Shown here piece by piece: positions 26,257 to 35,414 of a stretch of 64,000 bases of DNA. Numbering within the stretch: the first letter of the stretch is position 1; each line of letters begins with the position of its first letter. Below the pieces are notes generated by a model, which worked only from the letters and a program-made list of their open reading frames with translations, searched no databases and had not been told where the DNA came from. Made by a program: the position numbers and the translations under genes. This DNA comes from Rheinheimera pacifica (GTDB lineage: Bacteria; Pseudomonadota; Gammaproteobacteria; Enterobacterales; Alteromonadaceae), in NCBI RefSeq assembly GCF_900108485.1, contig NZ_FNXF01000001.1:491895-555894 (forward strand). The letters run 5' to 3'.

Positions 26257-29078
26257 GCGACTATAAGCATACCCTGAATTTGCCGGAAACGGCTTTTGCG
26301 ATGCGCGCCAATCTGGCGCAGCGTGAGCCGCAAATGCTGGCAAAATGGACCGAAGCCGATTTGTACGGCAAAATCCGCGCAGCGAAAAAAGGTAAAAAAA
26401 CCTTTATTCTGCACGACGGCCCACCCTACGCTAACGGCAATATTCATATCGGGCATGCGGTTAACAAAATTCTGAAAGACATTATCGTTAAAGCCAAAAC
26501 GCTGGACGATTTTGACGCGCCCTATGTACCGGGTTGGGACTGTCACGGCCTGCCGATTGAGCTGGTAGTGGAAAAAAAATACGGCAAGCCTGGTACCAAG
26601 CTGACACCGGCGGAGTTCAGGCAAAAGTGCCGCGAATACGCTGCCACGCAAATTGATGCACAGCGCACCGACTTTATCCGTTTAGGTGTGCTTGGCGATT
26701 GGCAAAACCCGTACCGCACTATGGATTACGGCTTTGAAGCTAATATCATCCGCTCACTGGGCAGAATTATTGCTAACGGCCATTTGCAGCAAGGCTTTAA
26801 GCCGGTGCACTGGTGTACCGACTGTGGCTCAGCGCTGGCGGAAGCAGAAGTGGAATATCAGGATAAAATATCACCGGCGATTGATGTGCGTTTTGCTGTG
26901 GTAGACGAAGCCACGGTGGATCTGTTTGATCATCCACAAGGTAAACGTGGCAGCGGTAAAGTGTCGGTAGTGATTTGGACCACCACACCGTGGACAATCC
27001 CCGCCAACCGTGCCGTGGCATTAAATGCCAAACTGGATTACAGCTTAGTACAGGTAGAGCAGGGCCCCAACGGTGCTGAGCGCTTAATTATTGCTACCGA
27101 TCTGGTAAAAGACGTAATGGCGCGCGCCGGTATTGAACATTACCACGCACTGGGTTTTGCCAAGGGCGCAGCGCTGGAATTAGTACAACTACAACACCCG
27201 TTGTATGACTTTACCGTACCGCTGATTATGGGTGAACACGTTACCACTGAGTCCGGTACCGGTTGTGTGCATACTGCGCCAGGCCATGGTCAGGAAGACT
27301 TTATTGTTGGTAAGCAATATAACCTTGAAGTGGCTAACCCGGTAGGTGCGAATGGTGTTTACCTGCCCGATACACCGCTGTTTGCCGGCCAGCATGTATT
27401 TAAAGCCAACGACAGCGTAGTAGAAGCATTAAAAGACGCCGGTGCGCTGCTGGTGCACAAGGCGTATAAACACAGCTACCCACACTGCTGGCGCCATAAA
27501 ACGCCGATTATTTTCCGTGCCACACCGCAGTGGTTTATCAGTATGGAACAGCAGGGCCTGCGTGCTACGTCGCTTAAGCAAATTGAACAAACCCGCTGGA
27601 TCCCGGATTGGGGCCAGCAGCGGATTGAAAAAATGGTAGAAGGCCGGCCAGACTGGTGTATCTCACGCCAGCGTACCTGGGGTGTGCCGATAGCACTGTT
27701 TGTTGATAAAGACACCGGCGCATTGCACCCGGATACCCAGGCATTAATGGAACAGGTTGCCAAGCTGGTTGAGCAAAACGGCATTCAGGCCTGGTTTGAT
27801 TTAACGGCTGAAACGCTGTTGGGTGATGATGCAAAACAATACGTTAAGGTAACTGACACCCTGGATGTTTGGTTCGACTCTGGTGTAACCCATGCCTGCG
27901 TAGTGGAAGATCGGCCGGAATTTGGTGGCGCCGATCAGGCTGATTTATATCTGGAAGGCTCTGATCAGCACCGTGGCTGGTTTATGTCGTCCCTGATGAC
28001 CGGCGTTAGCATTAAACATAAAGCGCCGTACAAGCAAGTGCTGACGCATGGCTTTACCGTAGACGGTGATGGCCGCAAGATGTCGAAGTCTTTAGGCAAT
28101 GTGGTATCACCGCAGGATGTAATGAACAAACTCGGCGCCGACATTCTGCGCTTATGGGTGGCCACTACCGATTACACTTCAGAGATGACGGTGTCGGATG
28201 AAATACTAAACCGAGCTGCTGACAAATACCGCCGTATCCGTAATACCGCGCGTTTTTTACTGGCAAACTTAAACGGTTTTAACCCGGCCACCGATTTAGT
28301 GCCGTTCGATAAGATGGTTGAACTGGATCTGTGGGTGGTAAACCGTGCTGCTAAATTACAGCAGGAAATTATCGACGCTTACGACAGTTATCAGTTCCAT
28401 CAGGTAAGCCAGAAGCTGATGAATTTCTGTACGGTGGAGCTGGGTAGTTTCTATCTCGATGTGATTAAAGACCGCCAGTACACCGCCCATACAGACGGCG
28501 TTGCACGGCGTTCGTGCCAGACAGCGTTGTATCATATTGCCCAGGCGATGGTGCGCTGGATGGCTCCGGTAATGAGCTTTACCGCCCAGGAAATTTGGCA
28601 GGAACTGCCAGGCCAACAGCAGGAATTTGTGTTTACTGATGTTTGGTATACCGGCTTTAGCGGTGTTACCGGTGGTAAATTTGACGATGCTTTCTGGCAG
28701 CAATTACTGCAGGTGCGGGATGAAGTTAACAAAGTGCTGGAAGCGGCGCGACGCGAAGATAAAATCGGCGCTTCATTGCAGGCCGAAGTAACCTTATATG
28801 CATCAGAAGCACTGGCGGCCGATTTAGCCAAACTGGGTGACGAGCTGCGTTTTGTGCTGATCACTTCTACGGCGCAGGTAAGTACAGACAATGCCCCGGC
28901 GGATGCTGTACAAACTGTGGCCGGCTTAAGCGTGCACGTAGCGGCTTCAACGGCAGCCAAATGCGGCCGCTGCTGGCATCACCGCCATGATGTCGGTGCC
29001 GATGCGGCGCATGCCGAGTTATGCCTGCGCTGTGTGAGCAATGTGGAAGGCGCAGGTGAACAGCGGGCGTTTGCATAA
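26253..29078 (+). CDS. ileS: Isoleucyl-tRNA synthetase
   Basis: Class I aminoacyl-tRNA synthetase, 941 residues. HIGH-type motif in [18 protein letters not shown] loop in [13 protein letters not shown], the CP1 editing domain (about 190-400, with [12 protein letters not shown]), WFDSGVTH, and a C-terminal zinc finger with cysteines in [15 protein letters not shown] and LCLRCVSN. It is the Ala/Cys-type bacterial enzyme as in E. coli (mupirocin-sensitive class by architecture). Overlaps ribF by 4 bp and lspA by 1 bp. Confidence 0.98.
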   Translation: MSDYKHTLNLPETAFAMRANLAQREPQMLAKWTEADLYGKIRAAKKGKKTFILHDGPPYANGNIHIGHAVNKILKDIIVKAKTLDDFDAPYVPGWDCHGLPIELVVEKKYGKPGTKLTPAEFRQKCREYAATQIDAQRTDFIRLGVLGDWQNPYRTMDYGFEANIIRSLGRIIANGHLQQGFKPVHWCTDCGSALAEAEVEYQDKISPAIDVRFAVVDEATVDLFDHPQGKRGSGKVSVVIWTTTPWTIPANRAVALNAKLDYSLVQVEQGPNGAERLIIATDLVKDVMARAGIEHYHALGFAKGAALELVQLQHPLYDFTVPLIMGEHVTTESGTGCVHTAPGHGQEDFIVGKQYNLEVANPVGANGVYLPDTPLFAGQHVFKANDSVVEALKDAGALLVHKAYKHSYPHCWRHKTPIIFRATPQWFISMEQQGLRATSLKQIEQTRWIPDWGQQRIEKMVEGRPDWCISRQRTWGVPIALFVDKDTGALHPDTQALMEQVAKLVEQNGIQAWFDLTAETLLGDDAKQYVKVTDTLDVWFDSGVTHACVVEDRPEFGGADQADLYLEGSDQHRGWFMSSLMTGVSIKHKAPYKQVLTHGFTVDGDGRKMSKSLGNVVSPQDVMNKLGADILRLWVATTDYTSEMTVSDEILNRAADKYRRIRNTARFLLANLNGFNPATDLVPFDKMVELDLWVVNRAAKLQQEIIDAYDSYQFHQVSQKLMNFCTVELGSFYLDVIKDRQYTAHTDGVARRSCQTALYHIAQAMVRWMAPVMSFTAQEIWQELPGQQQEFVFTDVWYTGFSGVTGGKFDDAFWQQLLQVRDEVNKVLEAARREDKIGASLQAEVTLYASEALAADLAKLGDELRFVLITSTAQVSTDNAPADAVQTVAGLSVHVAASTAAKCGRCWHHRHDVGADAAHAELCLRCVSNVEGAGEQRAFA

Positions 29079-29566
29079 TGGCATTATTTAAAGATACCGG
29101 CTGGCGCTTGTGGTGGTTGATGCTGTTGGTGCTGGTAGCCGATCAGGTAAGCAAACAAGTGGTGATAGCCAATATGCAGCTGTTTGATTCGATTGAACTG
29201 CTGCCGTTTTTTAACTTCACCTATGTGCGTAACCATGGTGCGGCGTTTTCGTTTTTAAGCGATGCCGGCGGCTGGCAGCGCTGGTTCTTTACCGTTATTG
29301 CCGTGGTGATAAGCGCCGTGCTGGCAGTATGGCTGGCGCGCAACAGCAGGGCACAATTAAAGCTGAACCTGGCGCTGAGTTTAGTGCTGGCAGGTGCTAT
29401 TGGTAACCTGATTGATCGCAGTATCTACGGCTACGTAATAGATTTTTTTCATCTGTACTATCAGAACTGGCATTATCCGGCGTTTAATATTGCCGATTCG
29501 GCTATCTGTATTGGTGCAGCCTTACTTATTTGGGACAGCTTTAGTAATAACGAGGTGAAAAAGTGA
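29078..29566 (+). CDS. lspA: Lipoprotein signal peptidase (signal peptidase II)
   Basis: 162-residue inner-membrane aspartyl protease with four membrane helices that removes signal peptides of prolipoproteins. The conserved DQVSKQVV, the catalytic aspartates in NLIDRSIYGYVIDFF and FNIADSAICIG are present. Substrates in this window include MltF and MlaA. The ATG shares a base with the ileS stop, and the end overlaps the fkpB GTG. Confidence 0.97.
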   Translation: MALFKDTGWRLWWLMLLVLVADQVSKQVVIANMQLFDSIELLPFFNFTYVRNHGAAFSFLSDAGGWQRWFFTVIAVVISAVLAVWLARNSRAQLKLNLALSLVLAGAIGNLIDRSIYGYVIDFFHLYYQNWHYPAFNIADSAICIGAALLIWDSFSNNEVKK

Positions 29567-30000
29567 CAAACGCAGTAATAGGCGCCAACAGCAGCGTTAT
29601 TTTTCACTTTGATATTAAGTTGTCAGACGGCAGCGCGGCAGAAAGCACCCGGGTGCACAACAAACCGGCCAAACTGCAAATGGGTGATGGCAGTATTTCA
29701 GCGGCGTTTGAAGCGCAGTTAAGCGGGCTGACAGCCGGCGATAAAAAAACCTTTACGCTGGCACCAGAGGATGCCTACGGCATGCCAAACCCGGATAACA
29801 TTTACTATGTTGATCGCAGCAAGTTCTCTGCCGATGCACCGGCTAAGGCCGGTATGATTATCGGCTTTACCATGCCTGATGGCTCTGAAATGCCGGGTTT
29901 GGTGCGTGAAGTAGTCGGCGAGTCGGTGACGATAGATTTTAACCACCCGCTGGCCGGGCAAACGCTGACGTTCAGCGTTGAAATAGTACAGGTAAGCTGA
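29563..30000 (+). CDS. fkpB: FKBP-type peptidyl-prolyl isomerase FkpB
   Basis: 145-residue SlyD/SlpA-like cytoplasmic prolyl isomerase. FKBP strands flank an insert-in-flap chaperone domain (about 70-125), shown by FTLAPEDAYGMPNPDNIYYVDRSKF and VTIDFNHPLAGQTLTF. The start is GTG, in GTGA overlap with the lspA stop. The lspA-fkpB-ispH order is the enterobacterial one. Confidence 0.95.
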   Translation: MTNAVIGANSSVIFHFDIKLSDGSAAESTRVHNKPAKLQMGDGSISAAFEAQLSGLTAGDKKTFTLAPEDAYGMPNPDNIYYVDRSKFSADAPAKAGMIIGFTMPDGSEMPGLVREVVGESVTIDFNHPLAGQTLTFSVEIVQVS

Positions 30001-30003
30001 ATT

Positions 30004-30933
30004 ATGGATATTCTATTAGCCAATCCGCGCGGTTTTTGTGCCGGCGTAGACCGCGCTATCAGCATTGTTGAGCGCGCACTGGAGCTGTACGAGCCACCGA
30101 TTTACGTGCGTCACGAAGTGGTGCATAACCGTTTTGTGGTAGACGGCCTGCGCCGCCGTGGCGCGGTGTTTGTTGATGAACTGAACGAAGTGCCGGATGG
30201 CAATATCGTTATTTTCAGTGCGCATGGTGTATCGCAAGCCGTGCGGGAAAACGCCAAACAGCGCGGCCTAAAAGTATTTGATGCGACCTGCCCGTTAGTT
30301 ACCAAGGTGCATATGGAAGTCACCCGCGCCAGCCGCAAAGGCATAGAGTGCATTCTGATTGGCCATGCCGGCCACCCGGAAGTAGAAGGCACCATGGGCC
30401 AGTATGATAACGCCGATGGTGGTATTTATCTGGTCGAATCGGTTGATGATGTGGCCGCACTAAAGGTGAAAAACCCGGCCCAGCTGTGTTTCAGCAGCCA
30501 GACGACGTTATCGGTGGATGATACTGCGGATGTCATAGATGCGCTGCGCGCGCGCTTTCCGGAGATTGAAGGCCCGCGCAAAGACGATATCTGCTACGCC
30601 ACCCAGAACCGCCAGGATGCGGTGCGCGATTTAGCCGGTAAAGCTGATTTGTTACTGGTGGTGGGAGCAAAAAACAGTAGTAACTCCAATCGCTTGCGCG
30701 AACTGGCCGATAAAATGGGCTGCACGGCTTATTTAATTGATACCGCCAACGATATTCAGCAAGCCTGGCTTGAAGGGGTAAAAGCGGTAGGGGTAACTGC
30801 CGGTGCGTCGGCGCCTGAAGTGCTGGTGCAGCAGGTTGTTAAACAGCTGCAGCAATGGGGCGGTAAAACGGTAAGTGAAAACCCCGGCCGTGAAGAAAAT
30901 GTGGTGTTTGCTATCCCGGCAGAGCTGCGTTAG
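30004..30933 (+). CDS. ispH: 4-hydroxy-3-methylbut-2-enyl diphosphate reductase IspH
   Basis: Last enzyme of the MEP isoprenoid pathway, reducing HMBPP to IPP and DMAPP with a [4Fe-4S] cluster. 309 residues; the three cluster cysteines lie in NPRGFCAGV (Cys12), FDATCPLV and [10 protein letters not shown]; also HGVSQAVR and [14 protein letters not shown], and the proton-relay glutamate segment. Follows fkpB by 3 bp. A stem-loop follows the stop. Confidence 0.97.
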   Translation: MDILLANPRGFCAGVDRAISIVERALELYEPPIYVRHEVVHNRFVVDGLRRRGAVFVDELNEVPDGNIVIFSAHGVSQAVRENAKQRGLKVFDATCPLVTKVHMEVTRASRKGIECILIGHAGHPEVEGTMGQYDNADGGIYLVESVDDVAALKVKNPAQLCFSSQTTLSVDDTADVIDALRARFPEIEGPRKDDICYATQNRQDAVRDLAGKADLLLVVGAKNSSNSNRLRELADKMGCTAYLIDTANDIQQAWLEGVKAVGVTAGASAPEVLVQQVVKQLQQWGGKTVSENPGREENVVFAIPAELR

Positions 30934-30937
30934 TACC

Positions 30938-30963
30938 AGGCTGACGCATAGCGCGCTCAGCCT
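30938..30963 (+). terminator. Possible terminator after ispH
   Basis: AGGCTGA (30938-30944) pairs with TCAGCCT (30957-30963), with extra CGC/GCG pairing inside the loop, followed by TATTTGTTTG. Only weakly T-rich, but it separates the housekeeping operon from the pilus regulators. Confidence 0.5.
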
Positions 30964-31023
30964 TATTTGTTTGCCCGTGTTGTTATAGTATGCTGCTTGG
31001 CAATTAAACAGTCAGGCAAATGT

Positions 31024-32052
31024 ATGCAAATAAACCGGGCTTTACCCGCGCTGGAATTTCCCTATCTGTGCCATAGCCGTTTTGTGCTGCGGTTGCTGGT
31101 AATGGCGCAGGCAGTGTCGGTGGTATTGGCATTTGCTCCCGGCATAACGGCAGATCCCTGGCACAGGCTGGGGCTTATCAGTGTATTTGTGCATTGGGTG
31201 GCCTTGCTTACTACGGTATGTTTTTGCCAGTTACGGCAGCAGCTAAACCGCCTTAAGCCGGCTACTATGCTGATTAGCTGCATTACGCTGTTTGAAGTTG
31301 CCACTATCCTTGTCAGTGTCGTTGCCCATTCCTGGCTGGCCAGCCAAAGTCCGCATATGTCGCAGAGTTTAGCGGCATTTGTACTGGCAAATATGATGAT
31401 CAGCCTGATTATTGCGGTTATCGCCATACAGTTTTTTATTATTCATACCGAGCGTAACCAACAGGTCAGGGCGCAAAGCCGGGCTGAATTAAGCGCATTG
31501 CAGGCCCGGATAGAACCGCACTTTTTGTTTAACAGCCTGAACACCGTAGCAGAGCTTACCCAGGTTGACCCCAATGCGGCAGAGCAAGCACTGCTCAATT
31601 TGTCGGCGTTGTTCAGGGCTGCATTAAATGCCGGCCAAACCGTGTCTCTTACCGAAGAATTAAGGTTATCCGAGCAATATTTGTCGCTTGAACAATGGCG
31701 TTTAGGCCAACGCATGACAGTGCAGTGGGATTTACCCGAGCATATTCCTGAGCTTAGCCTGCCGGCTCTTACTATTCAGCCGCTGCTGGAAAATGCCGTG
31801 CGCCACGGGGTGGAAAATTGTGCTGAGCCAGCCAGCTTGCACCTGACACTGGTAGAAAGCCGGCACGCAGTCAGTATTGTTATTACTAATCCGCTGGGGC
31901 AACCGGGTAGCAAAAAAGCCGGTAATGGTATTGCGCTGGACAATATTCGCCAGCGCTTGCAATTACATTATGGCAGCGGTGCGCAGTTACACAGTGCAAC
32001 CAGCGAGGGGCGGTTCAGGGTAAAACTGGTGCTACCGAAGGATGGCAGCTGA
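31024..32052 (+). CDS. LytS/AlgZ(FimS)-type sensor histidine kinase
   Basis: 342 residues. Four hydrophobic segments (about 30-160) form the membrane sensor; the His_kinase domain has LQARIEPHFLFNSLNTV with the phospho-acceptor-type His of the LytS group; HATPase motifs follow in QPLLENAVRHGV and GNGIALDNIRQRLQ. The N box asparagine is present. Start at 31024, the first ATG before the IN RALPALEFPY segment; an upstream frame from 30967 lacks an SD. Its stop overlaps the response-regulator ATG. The pair precedes the minor-pilin operon, matching FimS/AlgR control of pilus genes in Pseudomonas aeruginosa. Confidence 0.88.
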   Translation: MQINRALPALEFPYLCHSRFVLRLLVMAQAVSVVLAFAPGITADPWHRLGLISVFVHWVALLTTVCFCQLRQQLNRLKPATMLISCITLFEVATILVSVVAHSWLASQSPHMSQSLAAFVLANMMISLIIAVIAIQFFIIHTERNQQVRAQSRAELSALQARIEPHFLFNSLNTVAELTQVDPNAAEQALLNLSALFRAALNAGQTVSLTEELRLSEQYLSLEQWRLGQRMTVQWDLPEHIPELSLPALTIQPLLENAVRHGVENCAEPASLHLTLVESRHAVSIVITNPLGQPGSKKAGNGIALDNIRQRLQLHYGSGAQLHSATSEGRFRVKLVLPKDGS

Positions 32053-32756
32053 TGAAAGTGCTTATTGTTGATGATGAGCCTCTGGCCCGCGCCAGATTAC
32101 AGCGTTTACTGGCGCAACAAGCCGGATATCAGTGTGTTGGTGAAGCGGAAAATGCAGCCCAGGCAATGCAGCTTATTTATAATTTACAGCCTGATCTGCT
32201 GCTACTGGATATTGCCATGCCGGGGGCTGATGGTATTTCTCTGGCAACAGATATTCTGGCGCTGGCAACACCGCCAGCCGTCATTTTTGTTACTGCCCAT
32301 CCCCAACATGCGCTGGACGCATACCGGGCCAGCCCGGCTGATTACCTGTTAAAACCGGTGTCGCCAGAGCGGCTGGCGCAAGCGCTGCAACGTTTAGGTA
32401 CCCAGACCCGGGCTCATCTGGAACGCAAAAGCACCGAGCCTAAATTAAGTTACATACAGGCTGGGATAAAACGCCAGATAGCACTCAAAGATGTGCTTTA
32501 TTTTAGCGCTGAAGATAAATATGTGCGGATGGTATTTAGCAAGGGCGAGGCGATAATTGAGCAAAGCCTGGTGCAATTGCAGCAATTGTATCCTGATAAC
32601 CTGTTGCGAATTCATCGCAGCACCATGATCAATAAAGCCCATTTTCAGCGCTTAATTAGTGCTAACGGTAAGCACTGGGTCGTGCTGGCGGGGCGGGGCG
32701 AGAAGCTGGAGGTCAGCCGGCGCGAAGTGGCTAATATCCGTAGCAATATGTCTTAA
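32052..32756 (+). CDS. AlgR-like LytTR response regulator
   Basis: 234 residues: CheY-like receiver (VDDEP, phospho-acceptor Asp53 in LLLDIAMPG, Thr in VTAHP, Lys in YLLKPV) and a C-terminal LytTR DNA-binding domain (about 135-232; YIQAGIKRQIALKDV, FSAEDKYVRMV, IHRSTMINKAHFQRL). Family members act as AlgR/LytR-type activators. The gap to fimT (85 bp) holds a near match to the AlgR box. Probable regulator of the downstream pilus genes. Confidence 0.9.
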   Translation: MKVLIVDDEPLARARLQRLLAQQAGYQCVGEAENAAQAMQLIYNLQPDLLLLDIAMPGADGISLATDILALATPPAVIFVTAHPQHALDAYRASPADYLLKPVSPERLAQALQRLGTQTRAHLERKSTEPKLSYIQAGIKRQIALKDVLYFSAEDKYVRMVFSKGEAIIEQSLVQLQQLYPDNLLRIHRSTMINKAHFQRLISANGKHWVVLAGRGEKLEVSRREVANIRSNMS

Positions 32757-32767
32757 TTATCTGCTTG

Positions 32768-32776
32768 CCGTTGGTC
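32768..32776 (+). promoter_or_regulatory. AlgR-box-like sequence upstream of fimT
   Basis: CCGTTGGTC differs at one base from the AlgR core known from Pseudomonas (CCGTTCGTC). It lies 65 bp before the first possible fimT ATG, directly after the gene for an AlgR-like regulator. A nine-base match may be chance, but the position is what the regulator would need. Confidence 0.4.
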
Positions 32777-32841
32777 TGGCAATAGCACCGCCTGTCGTGA
32801 AAATCATGCCTGTTGTTTTATTGATAGCGTAAAGTCTGTAG

Positions 32842-33498
32842 ATGAAAATGTGCCTGGTATTTCGCAGAGACTTTACCCCAATGATAACTGCCGAAAGAAA
32901 AAAACATCCCGATACTATTTGGCTGCTAAAGCTGCAGTGCGGTTTTACGCTGGTTGAACTAATGGTGACTGTAGCTGTGCTGGCTATTGTGATGGCTGTA
33001 GCTGTGCCCTCTTTTACCAATCTGATAAACAGTAATCGGTTAACTGCTCAGGCTAATGAGGTGCTGGCTGCGCTTATTCTGGCACGTACCGAAGCAATAA
33101 AACGAAATGAAAGCATCGTGTTTTGCCATAGCACAGACGGCGAAAACTGCTCTGTGCCACCTGCTGCAGGCTGGCAAGGCTGGCTGGTTCGCGGCACTAC
33201 AGATGTTACCGCTGTGGCAACCGGGATTATTCATTCAGCGCGCTTTGTTGTGCTGTCCAGCAGTAATGTGGCCAATGCGGCAATAGATGGTGTGGGACAT
33301 TCTGTGCGTTTTAGCCCACAGGGATTACTTAGAAGTGGTAATGGTAATAATCCGTTAAATGGTGTTTTACGCATTTGTTTACCCGATATGCAGATAACTC
33401 AAAATAGCCGGGATCTTGAGATGCGCTCCGGAGGACGAACCAGAGTTGTCAGCATCAGCCCGGGGCAGAATTGTCCTGTGCCAGCAAATCCGGCCTAG
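32842..33498 (+). CDS. fimT: Type IV minor pilin FimT/FimU (GspH family)
   Basis: Prepilin with a type III signal: the peptidase site is G|FTLVELMVTV (Glu5 of the mature protein present), followed by a hydrophobic helix and a GspH-like beta-rich head (HSVRFSPQGLLRSGNG, GGRTRVVSISPGQNCPV). The mature part is about 184 residues. Two starts are possible, ATG 32842 (34-residue leader) and ATG 32881 (21-residue leader); neither has a strong SD. It is first in the operon fimT-pilV-pilW-pilX-pilY1-pilE. FimU-type pilins help prime pilus assembly and connect the tip complex. Confidence 0.88.
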   Translation: MKMCLVFRRDFTPMITAERKKHPDTIWLLKLQCGFTLVELMVTVAVLAIVMAVAVPSFTNLINSNRLTAQANEVLAALILARTEAIKRNESIVFCHSTDGENCSVPPAAGWQGWLVRGTTDVTAVATGIIHSARFVVLSSSNVANAAIDGVGHSVRFSPQGLLRSGNGNNPLNGVLRICLPDMQITQNSRDLEMRSGGRTRVVSISPGQNCPVPANPA

Positions 33499-33510
33499 GG
33501 GAGCAATAAT

Positions 33511-33927
33511 ATGAACAATGGCGTTCGCACTTTTAATAAACAGCATGGGGTTTCTCTGTTGGAAGTGCTGGTATCGGTGCTGGTATTGGGTATTGGTTTG
33601 TTAGGCGTTGCGGCACTACAAACATCAAGTATGCGCCACACTAACAGCTCGCTGGAAAAAACCATGGCTGTAATACTGACAGATACGTTAGCTGAGTTGT
33701 TAAGAGCAAATCCACAAGCGGCCAGGTTGGGCAACTATGCTTTTAGCGATTGCACCGGTAGTGATGTGTTAGGGACTGCCGCCTGGGTGCAGGATGTGAA
33801 ACAGGCCACCCGTGAAGATGCATGCCCTGTTGTCAGTTGGGAAGGTGACAGATACACCGTCACCATTACCTGGGGTGACGAGCGGTTAAATACCCAAAAC
33901 GCTATTGTGACTCAGGTGATGCCATGA
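33511..33927 (+). CDS. pilV: Type IV minor pilin PilV
   Basis: 138 residues; leader MNNGVRTFNKQHG with cleavage before VSLLEVLVSV (Glu5 present) and the typical VLGIGLLGVAALQTSSMR helix. The soluble part has two cysteines. SD GGGGAG precedes the ATG. Part of the PilV/W/X/Y1 tip subcomplex that starts pilus assembly. Overlaps pilW by four bases. Confidence 0.9.
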   Translation: MNNGVRTFNKQHGVSLLEVLVSVLVLGIGLLGVAALQTSSMRHTNSSLEKTMAVILTDTLAELLRANPQAARLGNYAFSDCTGSDVLGTAAWVQDVKQATREDACPVVSWEGDRYTVTITWGDERLNTQNAIVTQVMP

Positions 33928-34886
33928 ATATTCGTGTCCGAGGATTTTCGCTTGTTGAATTGATGATTGCTATGGTACTTGGCCTATTAGTATTAGGCGG
34001 TGCTATAGGGGTATTTATAGCCAATCAGACCACCAGCAGAGCTAATGCTGCGTTGAGTGATATGCAAAGTATTGCCAGGCTTAGTTTTCAGCTTATGTCG
34101 CATGATATTCGCAATGCTGGCTTTTCTGGCTGCAATAACAGTATGCGGATATCAAATGTTATTGCTATAGCAGGTGTGCGCCCAGCATGGGCAGACTGGA
34201 CTACTGGTTCTGGTATCCAGGGGTTTGCTGCACCCGTGGGGGTAATTAACGGCCTGCAAGCTGCTAACGGAACTCAGGCGTTAAGGCTGATGTTTGGCTC
34301 TGGCGCCAACAACTCTATCAGTAATTACAATGGCTCAGTTATCAGCTTAAATACTAATCCGGTGTTGGCAGCCGGAGAGGTGGCAATTGCTTGTGATGAA
34401 AGCCTGGCTAGTATTTTTCAGATTAATGAAGCAGGTGCAATGTCAGTTACCCATGGCGCAGCAGGTTTAAACTGTGACGCTAATCTTGGTTTTATGGCAG
34501 AGGATGACTGGGCATGTGGGCTCAGTCCGGCACGGGGGTTTAGTAATAACGCTATGTTAATGCGTTTTGAATCTATTGCCTGGTTTGTTGCCCCCAGCCG
34601 TGACGATGCGGGTGTAATGTCTTTATACAGAGCATCTTTAGTGGGCGACTCTCAGGTAAATGAAGAGGTGTTATATGGCGTTGCTGATTTGCAGTTTGCT
34701 TACCTTAATGGTGATACCGGGTTGTTTCAACAGGCCGCTGCTGTAACCGCTGCAGGACAGTGGGGGCGCATAACTGCAGTAAACGTCAGTGTCACACTTG
34801 ATGATGCGATATTGCAGGGGCAAAACGTGCCGGACAATGTCAGGACTATCACCTTTTTAGTGTCATTACGTAACAGGCTGGGGTGA
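33924..34886 (+). CDS. pilW: Type IV minor pilin PilW
   Basis: 320 residues; short leader MNIRVRG, cleavage before FSLVELMIAMVLG. The helix is followed by QSIARLSFQLMSHDIRNAGFSGC, a hallmark of PilW, and a large beta-rich C-terminal head with several cysteines. Overlaps pilV and pilX by four bases or less, indicating translational coupling. Confidence 0.92.
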   Translation: MNIRVRGFSLVELMIAMVLGLLVLGGAIGVFIANQTTSRANAALSDMQSIARLSFQLMSHDIRNAGFSGCNNSMRISNVIAIAGVRPAWADWTTGSGIQGFAAPVGVINGLQAANGTQALRLMFGSGANNSISNYNGSVISLNTNPVLAAGEVAIACDESLASIFQINEAGAMSVTHGAAGLNCDANLGFMAEDDWACGLSPARGFSNNAMLMRFESIAWFVAPSRDDAGVMSLYRASLVGDSQVNEEVLYGVADLQFAYLNGDTGLFQQAAAVTAAGQWGRITAVNVSVTLDDAILQGQNVPDNVRTITFLVSLRNRLG

Positions 34887-34888
34887 TT

Positions 34889-35404
34889 ATGCAAAGTAGC
34901 TTATATAAACAGCAAGGGGTTGCTCTGGTCGTCAGTTTGTTGCTTTTGCTGGCTATTACACTGTTAGCTGTCAGTAATATGAAGCGCACTACGGTACAGG
35001 AGCAAATGACTGGTAACCTGCATGACAGACAGTTAGCGCTGCAGCAGGCAGAGGCCGCATTACTGGTAGCGGAGCGTTTACTTACCGCCGCACCCTTACC
35101 CGGAGGCCCTGTTGCACTGATTAACAATGCCGGAGTTTATGATATCCCTGATCCATTATTACCGGATCGTTGGGCTGCTGGCCAGGTAGTAACCTGGGTG
35201 CAGGCTCCTGCGATGAATGACGGCATGGCGAACCCCGCTAATTATATTATTGAATATATGGGAGACTGGATTTTCCCTCCTGAATGTGACCGGGCAACAA
35301 CCCCTCCTGCCGGATGTCTGGAACCTACTTTTCGTATCACTGCCAGAGTTCCCGCGACACCGGGACGGGCAGAGGTAACCTTACAGACAATTTGGCGTCG
35401 CTGA
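34889..35404 (+). CDS. pilX: Type IV minor pilin PilX
   Basis: 171 residues from ATG 34889 (GGGG about 7 bases upstream); a GTG at 34883 overlapping the pilW stop is the alternative. Leader ends QQG, followed by VALVVSLLLLLAITLLAVSNMKRTTVQEQMTGNLHDR. The glutamate at mature position 5 is absent, as usual in PilX and in the GspK-like tip pseudopilins. A PilX C-terminal domain follows. Confidence 0.9.
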   Translation: MQSSLYKQQGVALVVSLLLLLAITLLAVSNMKRTTVQEQMTGNLHDRQLALQQAEAALLVAERLLTAAPLPGGPVALINNAGVYDIPDPLLPDRWAAGQVVTWVQAPAMNDGMANPANYIIEYMGDWIFPPECDRATTPPAGCLEPTFRITARVPATPGRAEVTLQTIWRR

Positions 35405-35414
35405 GGAAGTATCA

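Noticed and set aside
26797..28960. Antisense open frames inside ileS
   Set aside because: Shadows of a strongly conserved gene; low-complexity translations.
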